Of a stretch of 64,000 bases of DNA, positions 1-8,859 are shown in pieces. How positions within the stretch are numbered: the first letter of the stretch is position 1; each line of letters begins with the position of its first letter. Origin of the DNA: Polyangiaceae bacterium. Lineage in GTDB: Bacteria; Myxococcota_A; Polyangia; Polyangiales; Polyangiaceae. The position numbers and the translations under genes were made by a program. Under the pieces are notes generated by a model. That model made no database searches and was not told the DNA's origin. It saw nothing but the letters and a program-made list of their open reading frames with translations. Where the stretch lies: assembly GCA_020846005.1 (NCBI GenBank), contig JADLEQ010000055.1, forward strand, positions 1-64,000. The letters are read 5' to 3'.

Positions 1-36
1 CCTCTCGCCCTCCCTCTCGCCCTCCCTCTCGCCCTC
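1..36. repeat. 12-bp pyrimidine-rich tandem repeat, cut by window edge
   Basis: Three perfect copies of CCTCTCGCCCTC occupy the first 36 bases, and degenerate CT-rich sequence continues to about base 90. One strand is almost purely pyrimidine. The array starts at the window boundary, so its real length is unknown. It lies just beyond the stop codon of the leftward AarF-like gene. No coding function is supported. Confidence 0.75.
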
Positions 37-90
37 CCTCCTCGCCCTCGCCCCCCCTCCGCCCTCGCTCTCCCCCTCCCCTTCCCCCCA

Positions 91-1389
91 TCACCGCCTC
101 GGCACCTCCCGCGCCGGCGCCCTCCCCGGCGGCGCCTCGAGCATGGCTCGCGCGAGATACGGCTGCGCGAGCGGCACCAGATCGATCTCCGGATCGAGCT
201 GTTTCCCGAGCCCCTCCGCGACGAGCAGCGCGAGGTTCACGACGGTAAACGCCGGATCGATCTGGACGCGGTGACGCCGGAGCACGTTCATCATGCTCGT
301 GACGGCGACGCTGATCTCGACCTCCCCGAGCCGCTTGCCGTGCAGGGCGTCGAGGTTCGCGAGCACGTCCCGCTCGAACGCCGCGTACTCCCCGCGCCCG
401 ACGTTCGGCGAGTACGTGTAGAGCAGCTCCGCGACGCGCCGGCCGTCCTGCTGGGCCAGCGCGACGAACGTCTCCACCCAGGGGCGCAGCAGATCCGCCG
501 GGATCTCCGACACCATGCCGAGATCGATCAGCACCACGCGATCGTCCTCCGTGAGCAGGATGTTCGCGGGGTGGAGGTCGGCGTGCACGAAGCCATCCTC
601 GAAGATCATCTTGAGGACCGTCTCGCCGCCGAGCCGAGCGAGCTTCTTCCGATCTCCTCCCACCTGCTCCGGGTTCGTGGCCTTGACGCCGTGGACGAAC
701 TCCATGACGAGCACGCGCTCGGTGCAGAGTTCGTCGACCAGGGTGGGGACGCTCACCTCGGGCACGCTGGCGAAGTTGGCCGCGAAGCGCCGGTTGTTCG
801 CCGCCTCGCGCCGGAAGTCGAGCTGCCCGCGGAGCGCCTCACCGAAGCGCTCGACCGCACCCGGCAGGCTCAGCAGCGAGACCGAGGGCAGCCGATCGAC
901 GAGTCGCGCGCCGAAGCCGAGGATGGCGAGATCGCGATCGATCTGCCCGGCGGCGCGCGGGCGCTGGACCTTCACCGCCACCTCGCGCCCATCGTCGAGC
1001 ACGCCGCGGTGCACCTGCGCGACCGAGGCGGCGGCGACGGCCGTCTCTCCGAGCGTCGCGAGCCGGTGGCGGCGTTGGCCGAGCTCGCGATCGAGCATGG
1101 CGCTCACCTCACCGAACGGCGCGGGGGGCACCTCGTCCTGCAGCCGCGCGAGGGCGAGGAGCACCGGGGCGCTGATGAGATCGGGCCGGGTCGAGAGGAT
1201 CTGGCCGAACTTGATGAACGTCGCGCCGAGCCGCTCCAGCAGGCGCGCCAGGTGCTCACCGAAGAGCGCTTGCTGGCGCTCCAACGGCGCGCCGACGAGC
1301 GCCAGCCGGCGCAGCGCCCACGGCACGAAGACCAGCGCGGCCACGCCCAGGATGGCCAAGGACCGCGAGATCAGCGAGAGGACGCGCAT
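91..1389 (-). CDS. AarF/UbiB (ABC1) family kinase-like protein
   Basis: This 432-residue protein belongs to the atypical ABC1/UbiB kinase-like family, whose members support ubiquinone biosynthesis or lipid handling at membranes. Visible marks are a hydrophobic N-terminal stretch (about residues 9-24), the family KxGQ signature (K60-Q63), an Ala-rich nucleotide loop followed by a V-A-V-K strand, the catalytic-loop motif HADLHPANIL near residue 270 and IDLG soon after. The ATG at 1389 begins MRVLSLISRS. The open frame runs on upstream, but that part has the odd composition of a shadow frame and lies over the divergent methyltransferase gene. A TATACG-like hexamer lies about 12 bases before the ATG. 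The substrate is unknown. It could equally be described as a ubiquinone-biosynthesis regulator homologue. Confidence 0.88.
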   Translation of the reverse strand: MRVLSLISRSLAILGVAALVFVPWALRRLALVGAPLERQQALFGEHLARLLERLGATFIKFGQILSTRPDLISAPVLLALARLQDEVPPAPFGEVSAMLDRELGQRRHRLATLGETAVAAASVAQVHRGVLDDGREVAVKVQRPRAAGQIDRDLAILGFGARLVDRLPSVSLLSLPGAVERFGEALRGQLDFRREAANNRRFAANFASVPEVSVPTLVDELCTERVLVMEFVHGVKATNPEQVGGDRKKLARLGGETVLKMIFEDGFVHADLHPANILLTEDDRVVLIDLGMVSEIPADLLRPWVETFVALAQQDGRRVAELLYTYSPNVGRGEYAAFERDVLANLDALHGKRLGEVEISVAVTSMMNVLRRHRVQIDPAFTVVNLALLVAEGLGKQLDPEIDLVPLAQPYLARAMLEAPPGRAPAREVPRR

Positions 1390-1573
1390 GCGGGGCGGCG
1401 CCGTATAACGCGGGAGCTTCGCGTCACGCAGCGGGGCCCGCCCGCCGCCGAGGGCGAGGCGGTTCGTGCTGGGACGGGGGCGCCAGGCGCAACCCTTGCG
1501 CGAGCCGACCCCGATCCGGGCCCGGCCCGGTGGTTCGGTTCTTGCTGGTGACGCTCGCCGCCGAAGGCAGCCC

Positions 1574-3841
1574 GTGACCCGACCGACCCCACCCGCCTCG
1601 ACCACCGCCCCGCCCGCCCCGCCCGGTGCGCGGGTCGCGCGCGCGATCGCGGAGATCCCAGTCGACGAGCTGCTTCGCGCCGGTGGGGGCGTGAGCCCGT
1701 CCGCGCGTGCGGTCCCGCCGCCCGAGGCGCTGGCGGAGATGCTGGGCGGGCTGGCGCTGGCGCCGGGCAGCCGCGTGCTCGAGGTCGGCACGGGGACGGG
1801 GTACGTAGCGGCGGTGCTGTCGCGCCTGGCGGGCGCCGTCTTCACGCTGGAGCAGGATCCGGCGCTCGCGCAGGCCGCGCGGGACCGGCTCGCCGCGTTC
1901 GGCTGTGGGTCGGTGAGCGTCGCGCACGGCGACGGCTGGCGCGGCTGGCCGGAGCACGGACCGTACGACGCCGTGCTGGTGTGCCGGCTCGCGACGGAGG
2001 TGCCGCACGCGCTCCTCGCCCAGCTCGCCCCGGGCGGGTCGCTCGTGCTGCCCGTGGGCACCGATCCGCTCGACGCCCGCCTCGTGTGCTTCACCAAGGG
2101 CACCGACGGGCGGTGCGCGAGTCGGGAGCTCGGGAGTGTCCGCCTCGCGAGCGCGCTCGGCGACACGCTGGTGGGGATGGGCGTGCTGGCGCGGCCCGAG
2201 ATCGAGCGCGCGGCCCACGCCGCCCACGAGCACGGCGTCAAGCTGGGCGACGAACTGCTCCGACACACGCGCGCCGAGGCGACCGACATCTACCGGGCGC
2301 TCGCGCTCCAGCGCGGGATCGGCTTCGGCACGTTCGACGACATGATGGCCGACGCAGATCCGCTCCTCATGCGAGGGGTGCCGCGGCGCTTCCTCGAGCA
2401 TAACCAGGTGATCCCGGTGAAGAAGGAGGCCGGCATCCTGCGCGTCGCGACGAGCGACCCCGACGCCGCCTCCGCGGAGCTCTCCAAGGCGTTCCCCGGA
2501 GCGACGCTCGACCTCTGGCTCGTCACGCCGACGGATTTCGGGCGCCTGTGGAGCGCGCTCGAGCTAGCGGGCGCCGTCACCACGCCGAGGTCGGCGGGTG
2601 CCGCGAGCACGCCGCGAGGCCACGACCTGCTCGGCCGAGCCGGCGAGCTCGACGCGAGGTTCGTGGCGCTGTTCGACGCCATGCTCCTCGACGCGATCGG
2701 CGAGCGGGCGAGCGACGTGCACCTCGAGCGCTACGGCGACCACGTGCGGCTGCGCCTGCGCATCGACGGTGAGCTCCGCGACGTGTCGCGCTACGAGCTC
2801 TCGCCCGTCGATCTCGTCGGGGTCGTCAACGTCATCAAGATCCGCGCGAACCTCGACATCGCCGAGCGCCGCCTGCCCCAGGGCGGGCGGATCGAGCTCC
2901 GCGCGGGTGGGAGCGTGTACGACCTGCGAGTCCAGACGCAGCCCGCGCTCCACGGAGAGCACGTGGTGATCCGGCTCCTGCCGCAGAACGTCCACCTCCT
3001 CACCATCGAGGAGCTCGGCCTGCCGCCGCGGATCTCCAGCGACTACCGCCGGCTGCTCCAGAGCCCGGCGGGCCTCGTGCTCGTCGTGGGGCCGACGGGC
3101 TCGGGGAAGTCCACGACGCTCTACGCCGGCCTGCAGGTGCTCGCGAGCGACACCACGCGGAAGGTGATCACCGTCGAGGACCCGATCGAGTACTCGATCG
3201 CCGGCGTACAGCAGACGCAGGTGCACGGCGGGATCGGCTTCGCGTTCGCCGACGCCATGCGCGCCTTCGTCCGCCAAGATCCAGACGTGATCCTGGTCGG
3301 CGAGATCCGTGACGCCGAGACGGCGCTCGAGGCGCTCCGCGCGTCGCAGACGGGCCACGTCGTCCTCTCGACGCTCCACTCGAACGACGCGGTGGACGCC
3401 GTGCAGCGCCTCTTCGATCTCGGCATGCACCCGAACAGCATCTCCAGCGAGCTGCTCGCGGTGGTCGCGCAGCGGCTGGCCAAGCGCGTGTGCGAGGGGT
3501 GCCGCGTCGAGGTGCAGCCGGACGCGAGCGTGCTCGCCGAGCTCTACCCCGGCGGCGCGCCCGCGGACTTTCGCTGCTGGGCGGGCCAGGGGTGCGCTCG
3601 GTGCAGCGGCCGCGGGACGCACGGGCGGATCGCGGCGGTCGAGTACCTCCGCCTGGGCGCCGAGGTGCGCGACGCGATCGCCCACCACCCGCCGCTCGAC
3701 GAGCTGCGGAGGCTGGCGATCCGCTCCGGGCTCGTCACGATGCGGGACTCGGCGATCACGCTCGTCCGGGGCGGCACGGTGCCGCTCACGGAGCTGCCAC
3801 GCATCCTGCCCGCCGAGCGCATGGCGGGGGAGCGCGGCTGA
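1574..3841 (+). CDS. PCMT-like methyltransferase fused to GspE/PilB-type ATPase
   Basis: This 755-residue protein joins two normally separate modules. Residues about 20-215 resemble protein-L-isoaspartate O-methyltransferase, with the SAM-binding EVGTGTG at 70-76. A type II secretion ATPase N-terminal (MshEN-like) region follows at about 235-335. The ATPase core has Walker A GPTGSGKST at 506-514, Walker B/Asp-box DPDVILVGEIRD near 567, and the tetracysteine zinc site C640-x2-C643 and C674-x2-C677. The core is therefore complete and probably active as the motor of a type II/IV pilus-like system. The GTG at 1574 is chosen because it leaves a short Pro-rich leader before the PCMT core. An ATG at 1466 is possible but adds low-complexity sequence overlapping the divergent promoter region. 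Whether the methyltransferase half is active is unknown. Confidence 0.87.
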   Translation: MTRPTPPASTTAPPAPPGARVARAIAEIPVDELLRAGGGVSPSARAVPPPEALAEMLGGLALAPGSRVLEVGTGTGYVAAVLSRLAGAVFTLEQDPALAQAARDRLAAFGCGSVSVAHGDGWRGWPEHGPYDAVLVCRLATEVPHALLAQLAPGGSLVLPVGTDPLDARLVCFTKGTDGRCASRELGSVRLASALGDTLVGMGVLARPEIERAAHAAHEHGVKLGDELLRHTRAEATDIYRALALQRGIGFGTFDDMMADADPLLMRGVPRRFLEHNQVIPVKKEAGILRVATSDPDAASAELSKAFPGATLDLWLVTPTDFGRLWSALELAGAVTTPRSAGAASTPRGHDLLGRAGELDARFVALFDAMLLDAIGERASDVHLERYGDHVRLRLRIDGELRDVSRYELSPVDLVGVVNVIKIRANLDIAERRLPQGGRIELRAGGSVYDLRVQTQPALHGEHVVIRLLPQNVHLLTIEELGLPPRISSDYRRLLQSPAGLVLVVGPTGSGKSTTLYAGLQVLASDTTRKVITVEDPIEYSIAGVQQTQVHGGIGFAFADAMRAFVRQDPDVILVGEIRDAETALEALRASQTGHVVLSTLHSNDAVDAVQRLFDLGMHPNSISSELLAVVAQRLAKRVCEGCRVEVQPDASVLAELYPGGAPADFRCWAGQGCARCSGRGTHGRIAAVEYLRLGAEVRDAIAHHPPLDELRRLAIRSGLVTMRDSAITLVRGGTVPLTELPRILPAERMAGERG

Positions 3842-3851
3842 AGGGGTCCGC

Positions 3852-4343
3852 ATGCAGCAACGTCTCGTCCCGATGAGCTTCCTCACCACCGCCGGCTGGG
3901 TCATGGGCACGCTGCACGTCCCGGGGTCGAGCCGGCTGGTCGACTTCCTGGACCACTGCCGCGAGTTCGTCCCGCTGACGGACGCGCGACTCGAGGCCCA
4001 GTCGGAGGCGCTCGCGTTCTTCGGGTTGCGCCGCCGCGCGATCGTCGCCGCGATCCCCCCGGCGACGGAGACCCTGGCGAGCGCGCAAGCGACGCAGCGG
4101 ACCGGAGAGCACGAGGTGTGGTGCCTGCTCCGCTGGGGGAGCGCGCAGGGGCGCCTCGAGGTGCCCGCCGGGACGCGAGTCTCGGACTACCTCGCGAAGC
4201 ACTCCGGCTGGCTCGTGCTCCGCGCTGCGCGGCTGCACCTGCGCGACCCGTGGTCGCTCCAGCCGATCGACCGTGAGGAGCCGACGGTCCTGCTCGGGCC
4301 GGAGCACGTGGTAGGCGCCACCGAGCGCTCCACGGCGCGGTGA
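3852..4343 (+). CDS. Small protein with two copies of one beta-rich module
   Basis: This gene starts 10 bases after the PCMT-GspE fusion, so the two are probably co-transcribed. The 163-residue product has no signal peptide or membrane segment. It contains an internal duplication: residues 19-47 and 100-128 align without gaps over 29 positions with 11 identities (pattern G-x-L-x-V-P, then R, D-x-L and a closing A-R-L). From memory this resembles short DUF6812-like modules, but I cannot confirm that. Its position suggests a partner or regulator of the upstream ATPase. The function is unknown. Confidence 0.8.
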   Translation: MQQRLVPMSFLTTAGWVMGTLHVPGSSRLVDFLDHCREFVPLTDARLEAQSEALAFFGLRRRAIVAAIPPATETLASAQATQRTGEHEVWCLLRWGSAQGRLEVPAGTRVSDYLAKHSGWLVLRAARLHLRDPWSLQPIDREEPTVLLGPEHVVGATERSTAR

Positions 4344-4367
4344 AGGCACGGACCGGGGGGTTCGCCC

Positions 4368-4396
4368 TTGACTTGGCGCCCCACGAGACCACTACG
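4368..4396 (+). promoter_or_regulatory. Possible promoter upstream of copA
   Basis: A TTGACT hexamer (4368-4373) matches a sigma-70 -35 element. The -10 region 17 bases downstream is only weakly matched (ACTACG). Copper ATPase promoters are often controlled by MerR-type activators at elongated spacers, but no clear dyad is visible here and no regulator gene is adjacent. A good ribosome binding site (GGAGGG) follows, just before the copA ATG at 4405. Confidence 0.35.
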
Positions 4397-4404
4397 GAGG
4401 GCAG

Positions 4405-6822
4405 ATGCCGCCCCTCGGCGAGACCTCGCCGGTGAACTTGCCGCCGGATCCCGGGCGCCTCCTCACCCTGCCGGTCCAGGGGATGACCTGCGCCGCCTGC
4501 GCGCTCCGGCTGGAGAAGGTGCTCGGCCGCGTGGAGGGGGTGACGGAGGCGAGCGTGAGCTTCGCGACGGAGCAGGCGGCGGTGCGCCTCGATCCCGCTC
4601 GCGCCTCGATCGCCGACGTGGCCGCCGCGGTGGGGCGGGCGGGGTTCCGCGTGCCGCTGGCGACCGCGCGCCTGCGACTGCAAGGGCTCACCTGCGCAAG
4701 CTGCGTCGAGCGCGTCGAGCGCGCGCTCCGGCGCGTACCCGGCGTCGCCTCGGCCCAGGTGAACCTAGCGTCGGAGTCGGCGAGCGTGGCGTCGCCGCCG
4801 GGCGCCGTCGAGCTGGCCGCGCTCCTCGCCGCGGTGGAGCGCGCCGGCTATCGCGCGGAGCCGGCGCCCTCGAGCCGCGAGGAGCGCGAGGCGCTCGAGC
4901 GAGAGGAGCGGGCGCGTGAGCGGCGAGAGCTCGGGCTCCTCGCGCTCTCGGCGGCGCTCACCGCGCCGCTCGTGTTGCCGATGCTCGCGCACCCGCTCGG
5001 CGTGGCGCTGCACCTCCCCGGCTGGGTGGAGCTCGCGCTCGCGACACCCGTGCAGCTCGTCGCGGGTGCGCGGTTCTTCCGCGGCGCGTGGGCCGCCCTG
5101 CGAGCCGGGAGCGCGAACATGGACGTGCTCGTGTCGCTCGGCACGTCGGCTGCGTTCGGGCTCTCGGTGGTGGAGCTCGCCCGGGGCGGGCCGCTCTACT
5201 TCGAGGCCGCGGCCGCGGTGCTGACGTTCGTCCGGTTCGGCAAGTACCTGGAGGGGCGCGCCAAGCGCAGCACGACCAGCGCGATCCGCGCGCTCGTCGC
5301 CCTGCGGCCGGAGGTGGCGCGAGTCCGGCGAGGGGACGCCGAGCTCGAGATCCCGGTCGAGGCCGTGGGCCGCGGCGACCTCGTCGTCGTGCGCCCGGGC
5401 GAGCGCGTGCCCGTCGACGGCGCCATCGTGCACGGGTCGAGCACGCTCGACGAGTCGCTCATCACCGGCGAGAGCGCCCCGGTGCCCCGCGAGCCGGGGG
5501 CCGAGGTGACGGGCGGCTCGATCAACGGCGAGGGCTTGCTCGAGATCGAGGCGACCCGCGTGGGCGACGACTCGCGCCTCGCGCGCATCGTGCGGTTGGT
5601 CCAGGACGCCCAGGCGACGAAGGCGCCCATCCAGCGGCTGGTCGATCGAGTCGCGGGCGTGTTCGTGCCGGCGGTGATCCTGGTGGCGTCCGTCGCGCTC
5701 GGGGCGTGGTGGCTCGCCGGCGCGGCGCCGGAGCGAGCGATCGTGATCGCGGTGTCGGTGCTCGTCATCGCGTGCCCTTGCGCGCTCGGCCTGGCGACGC
5801 CGGCCGCGCTGCTCGTGGGCACGGGCGCGGCGGCGCGCGCGGGCGTTCTGATCCGGGACGCCGTCGCGCTCGAGCGCGCGCACGCGGTCGACACCGTGGT
5901 GTTCGACAAGACGGGGACCCTCACCGAGGGGCGCCCGGCGGTCAGCGCCGTGATCGCGGCGCCCGGCAGCGCGGACGCGGTGCTCGCGCTCGCCGCCTCG
6001 GCCCAGCGCGGCAGCGAACACCCACTCGGTCGCGCTCTCGTCCGCGAGGCGGCGGAGCGCGCGCTGGTGACCGTCGCCCCATCGGAGCTCCGCGCTGTAC
6101 CCGGTCGGGGCATCGAGGCCACCGTGGAGGGGCGAGGGGTCCGCGTGGGGAGCCCCCGCTGGATGGGCGAGCTCGGCGTCGACCTGGGCGCGCTGGCGGA
6201 GCGGGCGGCCGCGCTCGGGGCGGACGGGGCTACGGTGGTGTGGGTGGCCGAGGCCGATCACGCGATCGGTGCGATCGCGCTGCGCGATCGGCTCCGACCC
6301 ACGGCCGCGGAGGCGGTCCGCCGGTTGTCGGCGGCCGGCGTGCGCACCGTCCTCCTCACCGGGGATCACGAGGCCGCCGCGCGCGTGGTGGCGTCGGAGC
6401 TCGGGATCGAGCGCGTGCTCGCGCAGGTGCTCCCGGAGGACAAAGCCCGGCACGTGCGCGAGCTCCGCGCGGAGGGGCGCGTCGTGGCGATGGTCGGGGA
6501 CGGCGTGAACGACGCCCCGGCGCTCGCCGCGGCGGACGTGGGCTTCGCGATGGGCGAGGGCACCGACGTGGCAGTGGAGACAGCGGGCATCACCCTGATG
6601 CGGAGCGAGCCGCTGCTCGTCTTTGCCGCGCTCTCGGTGTCGCGGGCGACCACGAGCAAGATCCGGCAGAATCTCTTCTGGGCGTTCGCGTACAACGTCC
6701 TGTGCATCCCGCTGGCGGCGCTCGGGCTGCTCACCCCGATGCTGGCGGGCGCGGCGATGGCGGCCTCGAGCGTGAGCGTTGTGGCGAACGCCCTGCTGCT
6801 GCGACGCTGGCGCCCCCGCTGA
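4405..6822 (+). CDS. copA: Copper-exporting P1B-type ATPase (CopA)
   Basis: This 805-residue inner-membrane pump uses ATP to expel Cu(I). Two heavy-metal-associated domains sit at the N-terminus, with GMTCAAC (C29, C32) and GLTCASC (C97, C100). Further motifs are the actuator TGES, the transmembrane metal site C457-P-C459, the phosphorylation motif DKTGTLTEG with D501, the SEHPLG motif of the nucleotide-binding domain, and GDGVNDAPAL from residue 698. The last helices carry YN and MxxSS, which mark Cu(I)-specific (P1B-1) pumps. Length is normal for a two-domain CopA. The start is set by a GGAGGG ribosome binding site. The copZ chaperone follows directly. No copper-responsive regulator is adjacent. 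Confidence 0.96.
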   Translation: MPPLGETSPVNLPPDPGRLLTLPVQGMTCAACALRLEKVLGRVEGVTEASVSFATEQAAVRLDPARASIADVAAAVGRAGFRVPLATARLRLQGLTCASCVERVERALRRVPGVASAQVNLASESASVASPPGAVELAALLAAVERAGYRAEPAPSSREEREALEREERARERRELGLLALSAALTAPLVLPMLAHPLGVALHLPGWVELALATPVQLVAGARFFRGAWAALRAGSANMDVLVSLGTSAAFGLSVVELARGGPLYFEAAAAVLTFVRFGKYLEGRAKRSTTSAIRALVALRPEVARVRRGDAELEIPVEAVGRGDLVVVRPGERVPVDGAIVHGSSTLDESLITGESAPVPREPGAEVTGGSINGEGLLEIEATRVGDDSRLARIVRLVQDAQATKAPIQRLVDRVAGVFVPAVILVASVALGAWWLAGAAPERAIVIAVSVLVIACPCALGLATPAALLVGTGAAARAGVLIRDAVALERAHAVDTVVFDKTGTLTEGRPAVSAVIAAPGSADAVLALAASAQRGSEHPLGRALVREAAERALVTVAPSELRAVPGRGIEATVEGRGVRVGSPRWMGELGVDLGALAERAAALGADGATVVWVAEADHAIGAIALRDRLRPTAAEAVRRLSAAGVRTVLLTGDHEAAARVVASELGIERVLAQVLPEDKARHVRELRAEGRVVAMVGDGVNDAPALAAADVGFAMGEGTDVAVETAGITLMRSEPLLVFAALSVSRATTSKIRQNLFWAFAYNVLCIPLAALGLLTPMLAGAAMAASSVSVVANALLLRRWRPR

Positions 6823-6889
6823 CCTCCGGGCGCCGGCCGGGGCAGGACGGACTTGCGCGGCGGCGCGCCGCGCGCCAGGAGCGATCCCC

Positions 6890-7096
6890 ATGGAAGCGAC
6901 GTACTCGGTGAAGGGCATGACCTGCGGCGGCTGCGCCAGCGCCGTCACGCGCGCGCTCGAGGCGCTCGGGCACGATGTGGTCGTGCGCGTCTCGCTCGAG
7001 CGGGCCCAGGCGACGATCGAGGGCCAGCACGACGAGCGCGCCGTGCAGCGGGCGATCGAGGACGCCGGCTTCGACTTCGGCGGTCGGACAGGCTGA
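6890..7096 (+). CDS. copZ: Copper chaperone (CopZ-like HMA domain protein)
   Basis: This 68-residue single heavy-metal-associated domain carries GMTCGGC near the N-terminus, the Cu(I)-binding CxxC. Such proteins shuttle Cu(I) in the cytosol to CopA. The ATG at 6890 is supported by AGGAG nine bases upstream and by the canonical domain start; the longer open frame upstream only adds Cys/Ala-rich sequence. It lies 67 bases after copA and probably shares its transcript. The fold and metal motif make the assignment strong. The partner is inferred from position. Confidence 0.92.
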   Translation: MEATYSVKGMTCGGCASAVTRALEALGHDVVVRVSLERAQATIEGQHDERAVQRAIEDAGFDFGGRTG

Positions 7097-7201
7097 CGGG
7101 CCGGGACCCGGTCCCACTGGCGTCGCACCCGGGCTCGCGCCGCGGGTGTTGTGACACCTGGTGCCATGCTAGACGTGCTCTCCCACCCCCGAGAGTGCTG
7201 C

Positions 7202-8842
7202 GTGGCCCCGAACCCTCGTCTGGTCGCCCGATCGTGCGCCGCCGCCGCGGCGCTCACCACCGCGCTCTCCGCGCGCGCCGCCGAGCCACGGTCGAGCGCG
7301 CCTCCCGCGAGCGCCGCCCCACCGAGCGCCGAAGCACCGAGCGGCGCAGACGCAGCGCCGCGCGCTCCCCGTGACGACGCGTGGGACGCCTGGGGCGAGG
7401 CGCGCGCGCGCTACCTCGTGATGTCGCAGGTCGTCGAGGACGACGCGGGCTCGCCCCTCGCGCCGGAGCGCTGGGCGATGTCGCGGCTCGTCGCCGGCAC
7501 CCGCGTGGAGGTCACCGAGTCCCTCGGCCTCGACCTCGAGCTCGAGGCGCTGTCCGGTCGGGCCGCCGGCGACACGACGGCGCTCGGCACCTCGTTCGGA
7601 GAGCGCCCGTTCCCGATGGCCCGCGACGACGCCGGCGACCTCGAGCGCGTGCTGCCGCGCAAGGCGGTGGTGAGGCTCCGGACGGGCATCGGGCAGTTCT
7701 CGCTCGGCGCGCAGACGCTCACGTGGGGCACCGGTATGCTCGCGAACGACGGCGCCGGCGATCCAGCGTTCGGGGATCCGTGGATGGGGAACGTCCTGGC
7801 GCGCGTGGGCTTCGGGACGCGGCCACTGCAGGAGTCGGCGACCCGCCCGTTCCTGCGATCGCTCACCGTGTTCGTGGCCGGGGGATGGGTCCTGCGCGAC
7901 GACAACGCCTCGCTCTACGAGGGCGATCGAGCGCTGGCCGGCGTCGCGGGCGTCCGCGCGGAGCACTCGGGCGATGCGCTCGGCGTCCTGTTCGTCGCGC
8001 GCCACCAGCGCGACCGCGCCGAGGCGCTCCGCCCCGGCGGCGAGCGCGCGGAGACGACGGCGTTCGTCACCGACGCCCACGGCAAGCTCACGCTGCCGAC
8101 CACGGACGCCTCGCGCCTGTCGCTCGAGGCGGAGACCGCGGTGGTCGTGGGGCGCTCCACGCGTCCGTGGTCGGACGCCACGTGGCGAGACGGATCGCGC
8201 ATCTTTCAGCTTGGCGCGATCTCGCGCGTGCGGTGGGACGACGACGCCTCCCACCTCACCGCGCTCCTCGAGGGCGGCTACGCCTCGGGCGACAACGACC
8301 CGCGGGATCGAGTGTCGCGCACGTTCACGATGCACACGGACCACAACGTGGGCCTCGTGCTCTTCGATCAGGTGCTGCCGCTGCTCTCGGCGCGTGGCGT
8401 CGACCGGCTCGACGATCCGACGCTCGTCGCGACGCCGCCTCCCGGCACGCGCTACGCGGTGAACCCGGGCTCCGTGCAGAACGCGCTCTATCTCCACCCG
8501 GTCGTGAAGCTCCGCCCGCTCCCTCCGCTCGATCTGCGGCTGGGCTACCTCTACGCGACGCCAGCAGCCGACGTTCTGGACGCCTACCAGACCGGCATCA
8601 ACGCGGGGTTCGTCACCAGCTACGGCGGCCGGACACAGAACCGCAAGGCGTATGGTCACGAGGTCGACGCGCGCGCGACCTGGGATCTCGCGCTGCCGGG
8701 GGCGCTGGTCGTGCGCGCGGGCGCCGAGGGTGGCGTCCTGTTGCCCGGTGGCGCGTTCGACGGCGTCGCCGCGCTCGAGCGCGACGGCGGCGGGAAGAAG
8801 CCCGTCTGGCTCGGCCGCGCCCTGCTCTCGGTCCTCTGGTGA
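7202..8842 (+). CDS. Predicted outer-membrane beta-barrel protein
   Basis: The product, about 546 residues, begins with a signal-peptide-like stretch ending near ALSARAAE, then an Ala/Pro/Ser-rich linker. The rest alternates short amphipathic strands (RTGIGQFSLGAQ, LTALLEGGYASG, LDLRLGYLYATP) and ends in ALLSVLW, with the aromatic C-terminal residue typical of barrels inserted by the BAM complex. It resembles alginate-export or carbohydrate-porin-like barrels in general architecture, but no family is certain. The GTG at 7202 gives the cleanest signal peptide; upstream ATGs at 7151 and 7166 are in frame but add charged, Cys-containing sequence. The lipoprotein gene 17 bases downstream is probably co-transcribed. 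Confidence 0.75.
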   Translation: MAPNPRLVARSCAAAAALTTALSARAAEPRSSAPPASAAPPSAEAPSGADAAPRAPRDDAWDAWGEARARYLVMSQVVEDDAGSPLAPERWAMSRLVAGTRVEVTESLGLDLELEALSGRAAGDTTALGTSFGERPFPMARDDAGDLERVLPRKAVVRLRTGIGQFSLGAQTLTWGTGMLANDGAGDPAFGDPWMGNVLARVGFGTRPLQESATRPFLRSLTVFVAGGWVLRDDNASLYEGDRALAGVAGVRAEHSGDALGVLFVARHQRDRAEALRPGGERAETTAFVTDAHGKLTLPTTDASRLSLEAETAVVVGRSTRPWSDATWRDGSRIFQLGAISRVRWDDDASHLTALLEGGYASGDNDPRDRVSRTFTMHTDHNVGLVLFDQVLPLLSARGVDRLDDPTLVATPPPGTRYAVNPGSVQNALYLHPVVKLRPLPPLDLRLGYLYATPAADVLDAYQTGINAGFVTSYGGRTQNRKAYGHEVDARATWDLALPGALVVRAGAEGGVLLPGGAFDGVAALERDGGGKKPVWLGRALLSVLW

Positions 8843-8859
8843 GTGGAAGGAGCCGCACC

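Noticed and set aside
7145-7158. Short GTGT-TGTG-ACAC dyad before the barrel gene
   Set aside because: Only five paired bases with a four-base loop; too short to call an operator or terminator.
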